Origin: Copromyces sp. CBS 386.78
Lineage: Eukaryota; Ascomycota; Sordariomycetes; Sordariales; Sordariaceae
Length of the DNA: 64,000 nt
NCBI GenBank assembly: GCA_030685235.1
Contig: MU839111.1
Location: 310,001 to 374,000, forward strand
Direction: 5' to 3'
Each line of letters begins with the position of its first letter. Within the stretch, counting starts at the first letter, position 1. The notes beneath the pieces are model-generated. The model was not told where the DNA came from. It saw only the letters and a list, made by a program, of their open reading frames with translations, and did no database searches. Shown here piece after piece: positions 1-8,606 of the stretch. A program made the translations under genes and the position numbers.

Positions 1-25
1 TCTTTTCGGCATCCGAGTCTCCCAT
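1..25 (-). CDS. Possible start of a further small gene, cut by window edge
   Basis: On the minus strand an ATG at 25 is followed by codons reading MGDSDAEK and then runs off the window. The context is good for a fungal start (CCACC just before ATG, G after it) and the preceding ~220 nt are C/A-rich and ATG-poor, like the leaders of the neighbouring genes. Its position, head-to-tail after the gene ending at 250 and on the same strand, suggests another member of the small-gene cluster. Only eight codons are visible, so the product cannot be judged. It could instead be a downstream exon of the gene at 776-250. Confidence 0.3.
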
Positions 26-249
26 GGTGGATGAATGATGGCTGGAGAGTAGACTTGGTGGTGATTGTTGTAGGTGATGGTGGGGTGGAAGTTGGTAGGT
101 AGGTGAGTTGCAAGAGGGAGGGAGGAGAGAAGTGGCTCGAATCGGGAAGGGGAATTTGATGGAACCAAAAAGAGGGGCAAAGGTGAGGACTGTATGAGGT
201 GCCCAACCGCCCACTCGAGCAGAACACGGCAGAAAAAGCAGCAAGAAGC

Positions 250-776
250 TTACAGGACCGCAGTCTGAGAGTAATTATACCCCTTCGATGCCACGCGCTT
301 CAGAATCTTGTCCCACTGCGACTTGTTGGGAAGCGCCTCCACCATGACAGCTTGGAGCAACGTCAGATGCGCTTCGTGGTCCCACGTGGTAGGCTTGGAA
401 GCCTTCGCGACGAAGAAGACGTCCTGGTCCCGGCCCTCATCCTCCATTTTGAAGGGCTGAGCAGATTGATTCTTTTGTGAAGCGCGAGCAGAAGGCGGAG
501 TTTGGATAGTGCTGCGATATTGTTGCTGGTGATGTGGAAAAGTGAGAGAGCGGGGAGGGAAGTGGGAGGGATATTTGTACTCCATGGGAAAGCAAACGGG
601 GAGCTGGTCTCGACGTACAGGAGGGCAGAGTCTGTAAAGGTATGGCCCTTGGGACTAAGAAGCCCAACAATATCCTTCATATCAGACGCCGTGGGACGGA
701 AATGCTCAAACATCGCCAACATAATGTCCTCGTGCGTCTTTTGATCCCACCTGGTCAAGCTTCGCTGCGCAGACAT
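250..776 (-). CDS. Small two-module Myb/SANT-like protein, spliced
   Basis: Model complement(join(250..511,619..776)), 139 residues. Exon 1 starts at ATG 776 (MSAQRSLTRWDQ) and holds one ~45-residue module with the pattern W-x4-H ... G-H-T-F-T-D-S-A-L. It ends at a GTACGT donor in phase 2. Exon 2 starts after GCAG at 512 and holds a linker and a second, diverged module (TTWDHEAHL ... SKGYNYSQTAV) that ends at a GTAAGC donor-like site directly followed by an in-frame TAA. If that donor is used, further exons lie toward 1. The layout (W near the start, three short predicted helices, G-x3-T/S then A-V/L) resembles the degenerate Myb/SANT-like modules common in ascomycete orphan regulators. The function is inferred as DNA or chromatin binding. 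Alternative: the second module, with its own ATG at 447, could be a separate gene. A TATA box lies ~135 nt upstream. Confidence 0.5.
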
Positions 777-910
777 ATTGGCTGAGTTGGAGATGGTTGG
801 AATTGTGCTGAGGCTGGGATGATCGAGCTGTTGCAAACTGCCAAGGATGGACGGTGTAGGTTGCGGGGGAGAAGGAGGAGAGGAAAGTGGGAGAAGAAAG
901 GGAGATGAAA

Positions 911-916
911 TTTATA
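911..916 (-). promoter_or_regulatory. TATA box of the gene at 776
   Basis: TATAAA on the minus strand, about 135 nt before the ATG at 776, in a C/T-rich leader. Equivalent boxes at 1293-1299 and 1657-1663 sit at similar distances from the next two coding starts, so these look like repeated promoter units. Assignment is by position only. Confidence 0.45.
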
Positions 917-1018
917 GCACAAACAGATAGTGCCGGCTCGAGACCAGCTGTGGGGGTGGATCTGGTGCCCCCGAGTTCGCGAAAACGTGGAAAGATGCCT
1001 GCCTGCTTCGATAACCAC

Positions 1019-1162
1019 CTACCTAATAGCGTTCCACTTTATTTGGTGACCCCGACGTTCCATAAAGTCCACGATCGAGGCCTGCATCGCCGGGGTAATC
1101 GGACCAGTCGCGGCCATGTACGCCTGGAACAGGTCGTCGCGGATATCCTCCCACTTGGGCAT
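1019..1162 (-). CDS. Single-module Myb/SANT-like small protein
   Basis: ATG at 1162, reading MPKWEDIRDDLF through GHQIKWNAIR, 47 codons, then an in-frame TAG that forms part of a good donor (AG|GTAGGT). So either the protein is 47 residues or it continues after an intron. The single module matches its neighbours: W near the start, an amphipathic first helix, a P-containing turn, a second helix, then G-H-x-I-x-W-x-A-I-R. The intron-like site falls at the same place in the module (after A-[IVL]-[RL]) as in the genes at 776 and 3515. Alternatively it is the second exon of a two-module gene: a donor at 1388 and an acceptor before 1230 join it in frame to the module at 1494-1389. Function unknown; DNA binding is inferred. 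Confidence 0.45.
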   Translation of the reverse strand: MPKWEDIRDDLFQAYMAATGPITPAMQASIVDFMERRGHQIKWNAIR

Positions 1163-1292
1163 TTTGGTTGCAAAGCGAGGTCGTCGAAGTAATGCAGGTT
1201 TTTGTAGTTGGGGCGTGGGCGACGCTGACGCTTGTAGTGTTTGGGGGAAAAGGAAGAGAACTCGGAGGCAGCGAGAGGCAACAAAGGAGGGG

Positions 1293-1299
1293 TTTTATA
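1293..1299 (-). promoter_or_regulatory. TATA box before the gene at 1162
   Basis: TATAAAA on the minus strand, about 131-137 nt upstream of ATG 1162 and followed by a C-rich, ATG-free leader. It supports 1162 being an independent transcription unit rather than only an internal exon. Confidence 0.45.
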
Positions 1300-1388
1300 G
1301 TGTCGAGTCTTTAAGCCACTCGGCAAGACATAACGATCAAACTATGCCAGAGAAGGAGCACCAAATAGGTCCACCGCAAGTAGCTTAC

Positions 1389-1494
1389 CGGTGCTTCCAG
1401 ATGAAATTAGGCTCTCGGCGAGAGCTGTGCAGAGGGCCGAGTGAGCATCATTGTTCCACTTGCCCTCCTTGGGGATCTCGTCGACGTTAGACAG
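1389..1494 (-). pseudogene. Myb/SANT-like module lacking an ATG (CTG at expected start)
   Basis: Minus-strand reading frame with SNVDEIPKEGKWNNDAHSAL and a helix resembling its neighbours, ending at a strong GTAAGC donor (1388). No in-frame ATG exists between the TATA box (1657-1663) and the module. At the expected place the sequence is GCCACCTGTCTAAC, that is, CTG directly before TCT, where the neighbour at 776 has ATG-TCT. It may be a start-codon loss, a near-cognate CUG start, or the first exon of a gene continuing at 1230-1019: that join keeps the frame and would give a 105-residue two-module protein like the one at 776-250. The module itself is short, with only the first half present. 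Confidence 0.35.
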
Positions 1495-1656
1495 GTGGCG
1501 AGGTGGCGAGGTTTGTTGGGCGAAGAGCGTAGATTGCGCTGCTTTCGACTGGCTTGTGAGTTCAATGTAAGCTGCAAGAGATTTGACGGCTAGAGGAAGG
1601 CAATATAGTTGAAGTTGATCTCGGGGTGATGGGGAGAGCTTGAGGTTATGGTCACG

Positions 1657-1663
1657 TTTTATA
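1657..1663 (-). promoter_or_regulatory. TATA box of the 1494 unit
   Basis: TATAAAA on the minus strand about 165 nt before the CTG at 1494. It is the third box in the series and suggests that the unit is, or recently was, transcribed. Confidence 0.4.
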
Positions 1664-2137
1664 CGCGAAAGAAGGGGGAAGGAAACTTTCAACTCAACAC
1701 GAACACTGATCTCACTTTTCACAACGGGTAACGAATAGGAAACGAAAGATAACAGAAAGAGGTTACTTTATACATGTAAGTATGCTGCTCGTAACCATAC
1801 TATAAAGCAAGCCGGAGCGGCGAAATACCATGGTCGAACGTCGAAAAAACGTACTCGATACCTGCTCGAAAACTAAAACACACACCAACTGCCACCTCCT
1901 AGCACGTTTGGAGGGGGAGGACCGGGACCGGGACCAGGACCAGGACCTATAGCCGAAACACACAGAATCCCATTAAACACAACCAGAAACGCCTGTCAAC
2001 CACCTTCCCTTACTGCTTCCCTGCCTTTAAACTCGGGACCTTAAGCCTCTTCGTAGAAGCTTGAAGGAAATCTTAGCGCCGCAACGGCATAGGTAGGTAG
2101 GCGTTGGACAGAGGAGGGGGGCAACATGAAGATCAAC
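1664..2137. other. Intergenic, no gene seen
   Basis: Spacer between the 1494 unit and the 3' end of the gene at 2138. It contains a GGGACCGGGACC-type microsatellite near 1916-1950. A potential extra terminal exon of the upstream gene is visible: a GTGAGT donor overlapping the stop at 2138, an acceptor TTCAAG near 2060-2070, then a few codons to TAA. I do not prefer it. Confidence 0.4.
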
Positions 2138-3515
2138 TCACTCTGGCGAAAAGTGGGCGGCGCCTGATGCTGGGTCGTTATGAGCAGCCAAGGCATTCAT
2201 CACCGCCGCGTCGTCCAGAGGGTCCTGTTCCATCTTGCGTCGCTTGCTTTGATGCTGGTCCTCGTCGCCGTCCTCGAGGCTAGGGTCCACAGCCACATCA
2301 TCGTCATTCGCCGACTGTCCGCCAGACTGAGCTTGGACACCCTGGTTGGCCGGGCCTTGACCGCCAGCCTGATTTCCACCTCGTCCGTTTTGCTGGGCGC
2401 GGACTTGCTGAGCCTGAGCATGAGCCTGGGCCTGAGCCTGAGCCTGAAGCTGAGCCTGGACATACTGCTGCTGTGCGTGGGCTTGCTGAGCCTGGACGTG
2501 AGCATGAGCCTGGGCCGTAGCCGGATGCATACCAGCAGGCGGGGCGGGCATGCCAGGAACAACGGGAACGGGGATCGCGGTGGTGCTCTGGCCGGGGGCA
2601 CCGGGGACAGCCGGGGGAGGAATCGGGGTGACACTGGGACCGGTGGTACCCGTCTCGGAGACCGAAGCCGTGCTGGCGGGAGACTGTCCCTGGGCCGTGT
2701 TTTGCTGCTTCTTAGGGCGACCACGACCAGGTCCCGGCCTCCTCGTTATGGGATTCATAGTGGGATCCATCCTCCGGTTGGGGTCAGGGGAAGCGGTTGC
2801 AACGCCACCTTCGGTCTTGTGCTGGGCACGGCGGAGGCCTTGGAAGTGTTGTCTGCCGTGGGCATGTTAGCTCATCAACATTTGTGTGTATGTATTGGCG
2901 GCAAAGGAAGCCGGCTGAGGCATGTCATGGCCATGTTGGTGGGTAGTCAACAGGGAACGGGATTATTGTGTCGATCCACGATATCAACCCAACAATATAT
3001 AGTGTAGTGACAATGGCCTGTTGTCAACAAGAACTCGACATTTGTGTATGCAGTCTTGGTGCAAAAAAACAGGCAAAGACAATCGATGATGATGTTGACA
3101 CGTTGGTGGAAGTACACGAGACAACAACAATGCCAGTGATCAACATGGATACAGGATATAGAGAGTGGTAGTCTGCAATTGATAACTTGGCACGCGAGTC
3201 AAGCTCCTTGTTGAATGCTGTTGCTATGGAGATAACACCCATAACACGAATAATAACACGACAACATCAGAGCACTTACCGGCATCCCTCGTTGGTAAAC
3301 CCATAGCCCATGGCGCGCATGGTGTTGCCGATAGTAATCCATTCCGAGCCGCTGATGACCCCGATATTCTTGACATTGAGAATCGTGAAGAACAGGTCCT
3401 TGTCGGCCCGGTCGTTCCAGTTTTTGTTCATGTCTGTTAAGGACGCGATGGTTGAGGCGCGGGCGAGGCGATCGAGTGGTAACAACTGCGACGGGCTGGA
3501 CGGGACAGCAGACAT
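2138..3515 (-). CDS. Myb-like protein with AT-hook and Q/A-rich tail
   Basis: Model complement(join(2138..2852,3280..3515)), 316 residues. Exon 1 (MSAVPSSPSQLL ...; a second in-frame ATG at 3431 gives MNKNWNDRADKD) carries a Myb/SANT-like module with W-N-x-R-A-D-K-D-L-F at its start and G-Y-G-F-T-N-E-G-C-R at its end. A GTAAGT donor splits the Arg codon; exon 2 resumes with QHFQGLRRAQHK, which completes the usual R-x-H-x3-L end of the module. Exon 2 then has an AT-hook (GRGRPKKQ), P/V/G-rich and Q/A-rich repeats, an acidic stretch and a basic KRRK before the C terminus. The 427-nt intron has a GCTAAC branch site ~18 nt before its CAG acceptor. A nuclear DNA-binding role is inferred from the module plus the AT-hook. 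The start choice (3515 or 3431) is uncertain. Confidence 0.72.
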
Positions 3516-5829
3516 GAATGGATTGGAGTGCGAGTCGATGAACGAGATAGGGTCGACGGCGAAATTGCTAAGGTCTGCTAAGGAAGGATGGGCTTTTCAG
3601 TGTGTCCTGCTCAGCTTCCCAAACCAAATCAGCCACGGCTGCAACATTCAACCGAGCCCGGCAATCCAATGACGTTATTGGTCAATGTCGTTCCCATTTT
3701 GTGGAACGGTAACGCGGATTTGGGTTGTGATTGGTTGGACAGAATAAGTGCCGGGTCCGTGCATACCTAACGCCGGACGAAATGGCAGAAGCGTTGTTGC
3801 CTCAGGCGTCCAAAAGGCACGCCTGCCCGGCGTCGTGGCACGGATATTCGCACGCAAGACGGCAACACAGGCAGGACGCCGGAGAGACTCGGGAGAGCTT
3901 GGACCATTGGACAAAAAGGCAAGGACACAGGACAAGGGTTGGGAAATTGTGACAGAGTGGGTCGCCTGATCAAGTGACTTGGCGCCAGCATCGCGCAGAT
4001 GCCCAGGCCACAGTGCCGATTGTGACGCGCTGTTACCACGTAATTTTCCAGGACTTCCGACGTCCCGCGACCCAAGTTCCCAAACACTTTCATCTCATTT
4101 TTGGCTCCCGTCATCGCCCCCTTGATTGATGCCACCCTCTCAAACCATCCACGCTTGTTACCTGTCCGTTTCCGGCGAGAATGGGAGAAAATAGCTCATG
4201 ATGCTGGAGTCATCGGGTCTAATTCTGACGAGGCCTTTTCTCTTTTGTTTACTGCAAACAACTTTGTCCAGGCAACAAGACGGAAGAACAGCGGCGACGC
4301 CGGCGAGTGACGATTCAGTTGCGTTACATGTATGTCTTCGGCGGACTTGTAAGTTCCGGTTTTCTATCTAGTACAACTCGGGTATCTTTCTATATAGTAA
4401 AGAGGGGGTAACCAGCAGGCATCTGAGCGGCAGCCGCCTCTCCAATCCCGCAGTGCCCACCATTTGATTCCCCCCCATTGATCAGCCCTTTCCCGTTCAA
4501 AGTCTCTTGATCTGGCCGATTACCAGTCAACTTTCTCACCAATCAAGACACAATTATTTCTCTCCGTTTTGTCCTCGTTCAACTCAAAGTCGAGTGACTC
4601 ACATTACAGTCTCACTGTATTACTGCCTTTTTTACTCTTGCCGTCCCTTGATCTCATTCCCGACGTGCATGGCGTCCGTCCGCTGCAACCCCACCACACA
4701 CCACCACTTTACACGCACGACCTTGGATGGGGAAATCGCGAAAACGAATAAAACTCGAAACGAGGCGACGCGGCGTCACCACCATGTCCCGCGTAAAGTG
4801 CTTTTTGTTTTTGTCCCAGACACACCATCTCCTTGCTAGTTTTCAATTGATCCTTGTCTCCCGTTTTTTTACTTCTTTGATGAATGTCGTACTTGATTCG
4901 CAACCATGTCGCGTCTCCTTCCCGTTTCTCTCTATTGCCTCTTTTCCGATTCGGGAAAGTTGAAAGCAAACAACCTTTCTTCTTTGGCAGGACAACGGAC
5001 GGGAGGGTGTGTGGGCTAGTGCTAGTGGATGGCGATATCTTTTCTTACCTTACCTGAATGTTACCGATACCTCGAACTGGCCTATAATGCTGGTGCCTCG
5101 TTCCATGTCAGGATCTCCCCTTTTCTAACGCTGATTGCTACCCATTGAACCACCCAATGTTGCCCTTTGCAAACAGGTTTTCATGCACCACGCACCCATT
5201 CCAGCCGTTTCCCCCGAGATCTCCCTTATCTCAATGGTTGTGGAGTGACTGGCTGTGCTCTACTCGCAGGGCAAGGGAGACTAGGAGGAGGCCATCTGCC
5301 TCGGGTTGCTGCTGATACACGATTCCGGTCCTTGCTATTGAAGCTTTACTAAGGTGGTAGTGCCTAGTGGACACGATACGCACGTTGCCTCTCCGACAAG
5401 CTACCACTCTCGGCCCGTATTGACTTGCCCACCGTTTTGGTGAAACAAACACATAAACCTATCGTCTCCTCCCCTTCCCCTTCAACAGCCAGCCCTGTCT
5501 CCTAGTGTCATGCTTCGTCCACACCCTCAACACCCTGTCCACTATCGCTCAAGTTACATTATCTTGACTCACGCCCCCACACTACGACAACGCCCGCGCA
5601 CCGGTTACAGTGGGTAAATCTGACCGAAGCCAAGGCTGCCTTGCTGCTGAATGGTTGGACAGGCCTCAGCGTACCTAGTGGCCAATATATATTGTGGCTG
5701 CCCCCTCCTCGCTTTTTCCCCATAGTTTCCCTTCTCTCGCCGTTGGCTGGCTTTGAAACCACCTTCCAGAAACCACAGGACGACATCCTCAGGCATTAGG
5801 AAGGGAAAGCCAGTCCGGTCATCGCCAAC
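3516..5829. other. Intergenic region between divergent genes
   Basis: No supported gene. It is shared upstream DNA of the minus gene starting at 3515 and the plus gene starting at 5830. From about 4400 to 5800 it is pyrimidine-rich with many CT runs, typical of long fungal leaders. The short open frames here overlap each other on both strands and show no domain or consistent splice structure. Confidence 0.5.
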
Positions 5830-6734
5830 ATGTCTGCCACCGAGAATGCCATGGCGAGGTTCCTTTTTGCTATCCTCCAGCAAAAATCTCTGAAGGATGT
5901 GAGTGGCCATTTTGCCCATCTTTGATGTCCACTATCCTGGTGTCTGTCTGACCATGCTTGACTGACTTGAAATTGCCTCTACAGATCGACTGGAACGAAG
6001 TAGCCGCCAGCCCATTTCTCTTCCAAAAGATATCGAACGGCCATGCTGCCCGCATGCGCTACTCGCGATTCCGAGCCTCCATGCTAGGCACCGAACCCCG
6101 ACCGAGAAACCGTACGAATCCCGACAAGAATCGAGTTACAAAGGCAAAGAAGGAGGAGGGAAAAAAGCCAAAGAAAAGGGCAGTCAAGGTGGAGAAGGAG
6201 AAGGAAAAGGAGGAAGAGTCCAAGAGCCAATCCTCCCAGACGATGCCATCCCCGCCTCTCAAGGACGACCAAGACTTCATACTTCCCGAACCATCATCTC
6301 TCGACAACATGTATCCAACGCCAACCTCCGTGGCCACGCCCATGTCCGACATACATCCACGAATGCAATTGCGCCACCTTACTCCCTGCAGCGACTCGGA
6401 TGCTCTGACGACTTCACCACACATTTATACCCCGGTGGCAGTCCCGTCTTGCCCCACCGACATGCTTCTCGGCCATACAGACACTCCTTTTGATTACACC
6501 GGCTCGGCCACCACCACCACCACGGGGTCCTGGCAGCCCACTTTACCTGCCTACGCCGGCTACGGAATGGGATATGAGCTGGATACCTACGCCACTGCTT
6601 ATGCCGTGAGCGACTCCCAGCAGAACGAACAGCACGCTGCTGAACAACTTCGAGTACACGCTGCCATGATGGAACACGAAAGTCACACCAGCATAGGGAT
6701 CAAGCAGGAAGATTGGGAAGCTCAGCAGTATTAG
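5830..6734 (+). CDS. Myb-like DNA-binding domain protein
   Basis: Model join(5830..5898,5985..6734), 272 residues. Exon 1 encodes MSATENAMARFLFAILQQ and SLKD; a GTGAGT donor and CTACAG acceptor join it in phase 0 to IDWNEVAASPFLFQ. Together residues ~8-57 form the F-L-x-x-I-L-x-Q ... I-D-W-N-x-V-A ... I-x-N-G-H-A-A-R-M-R-Y-S-R-F-R pattern of the widespread fungal Myb-like DNA-binding domain, placed at the extreme N terminus as is usual. A basic K/E-rich stretch (likely nuclear localisation, ~70-105) follows, then S/P/T-rich sequence. The C terminus has I-K-Q-E, a SUMOylation-type psi-K-x-E site. It is predicted to be a nuclear regulator; targets are unknown. It is the best preserved member of this cluster. 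Confidence 0.85.
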
Positions 6735-7554
6735 TGTCGATGGCGGAGGCAGTGCCGGTCACTACTGAACAAATCTGTGATGGATACAGATATAGGATGG
6801 CCTTTTTTTGTCACCTTCGTGCTTCTTGTTCCTGTTGTTTGTCTCTATCCTTTATTTCCTTTTCTTTTCGGTTGGTTCAAGAGCTTTGGATACCTACAGT
6901 TTGACATTTGCAAAAACGCCTTCTTACTACTCCTGGGCTTGCTATTGATGGATATCTGGTTTCTTGGTTTCACGATGATGGGCGGTCGGTTCGGTCTTTT
7001 GCTTGAGTGTATGCCTACCTACCCCTCGTATCCTTTGCTTTGAAGGTTAGCGGATATTTAGCTTTGCTGGCATCTGCCATTGTACGATTATAGCTTAGTA
7101 CTTGACGAAAATAATGAATGATGGTTACTAGGGAGGTACGTCCTTTCGTGCCCCTTTGTGGTGATGATGCACTTTGCCTGTGTGCAAGGACTGGCTAATG
7201 TTCAGGTCAATGTCTGGAATTATTTGACGGAGACACTCGCTGTTTTCGCATTGTTCCAGTTCGTGAAAGGTCATAGGTGTGCTCCTGCCTGTTCCTCGCT
7301 GGTCCCAGTGAAAGACTATGGTGTACTTTGGCAGGAGGAAGGTGCATTCCGTCCAATGTTTCCGCTATCTTCTCTCAACAACGTCAAAGAGCGCAATCGA
7401 CCTTTCCAATCTGCTCTAAAGCTTCGCCTCCGGTACGCGTTCTCCGTCGAATCCCTCCATGGTTGCTGTTCTCTATCGTACTCATGATCCCGTTCTCTGC
7501 AGTTATTGCGTGTCTTATCGATTTTCTCTAAGCTTCCAGATGCAAGGCAGTGAT
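6735..7554. other. Downstream region, no supported gene
   Basis: T-rich DNA likely holding the 3' UTR of the Myb-like gene. The overlapping short frames around 7158-7530 lack conserved domains and I do not call them. Confidence 0.4.
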
Positions 7555-8138
7555 TCACCACCATCCATCATGGCCAGTGGGCACTGCTCGTCTACTCGTC
7601 CGCCGGCCTGGCGCGTCAGTTCCTCGATACCCCCCAACCCGGCCTACCGTCGTCAGCCGCCTGCTACCTACTACATCCCGCCTTTGAGCCAGGCCCACGG
7701 TCCCACCAGCCCACAGCGTTTGGCCACCTTCCTTCTGATACTGCTCGACCGCCATGGCGTTCACTGCCTGCCAGATACCAGACCTGGTAACTTTGTAGCC
7801 GCCCTTTCGATACACGTGACGATATCCGACCTCGTCAAAGCTCTGGCAGAAGGGATCCATATCAGTTTACGCCTGACGCAAGTCCGAAGATCCGCTCTAC
7901 CAGATTGGCTTTGGCGTTTCGCAAGTCCTGTGTCCTCCCAAGGCATAATATCAACCCGTTCACGGTTGACTTGGTTGATTTCGGCTACACTGATATTCTT
8001 AATCGGCCCGTGATCAGGTCCTAGGCACTCCAACACCGTCAAGTTGAGGGTTTCCAGCTCGCTGGCGTCCTCTCGAACGCCCCGGTGAAGGTACGGCAGC
8101 CGTAGGATTGGGTTTGGACGACGGCTAACCGTCGCCAC
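7555..8138 (-). pseudogene. Unrecognised frame-shifted reading frames
   Basis: Two overlapping minus-strand frames (8138-7761 and 7860-7555) have balanced composition and protein-like content: one with NISVAEINQVNRERVDIMPW, the next starting MDPFCQSFDEVGYRH and continuing GGYKVTRSGIWQAV. Neither starts well on its own, since the first has no usable ATG at its head, and no splice sites join them cleanly. I recognise no family. They may be a decayed gene or an incompletely resolved spliced gene. They lie directly upstream of the plus-strand gene at 8607, whose leader begins in the CTC-repeat tract at 8199-8230. Confidence 0.25.
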
Positions 8139-8198
8139 GCGGGTGGTTCTGTGGGAAATCCAAAGCTAAAGTTCTCGGGTTCACGACTGCTTTGGTCT

Positions 8199-8236
8199 GT
8201 CCTCCTCCTCCTCCTCCTCCTCCTCTTCCTTCCACT
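8199..8236 (+). repeat. CTC trinucleotide microsatellite
   Basis: About eight CTC/TCC units followed by a polypyrimidine stretch, in the likely leader or promoter of the gene starting at 8607. It is a simple repeat with no coding role supported. Confidence 0.6.
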
Positions 8237-8606
8237 TCTCCTTTCACACTACGCCCTCCTACTCGTCCCTCTCTTCCTCAACAACCACAGCAAAAACGGC
8301 AGCAACAATACTGACGACACCAGCGACAAGAACGATAGCATCAACGGCAACAAAATCCAAAAGAAGCCGGCCAAGCAACCGGCGCAAAGCGTAATACAGA
8401 GAGCAGCAATTTATCATCACCCACCTCTCAAAACAACTCATCCTCCATCGTTCAGTCACTCAGCCTTCTCCATTTTCCAACTATCTACAGATTCATTAGG
8501 TCATCTACTCCATTCAAACTTGACCGAACCAGGCCTCAAGTCTTTTTCAACTTCACGCCAAAACCGACGACAACCAACCCTCAACAAAGTGCAGATACCC
8601 GCCGCG

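Noticed and set aside
2180..3007. Long plus-strand frame opposite the AT-hook gene
   Set aside because: It is a shadow of the Q/A-rich minus-strand exon, giving L/S/G-rich antisense repeats with no splice or domain logic.
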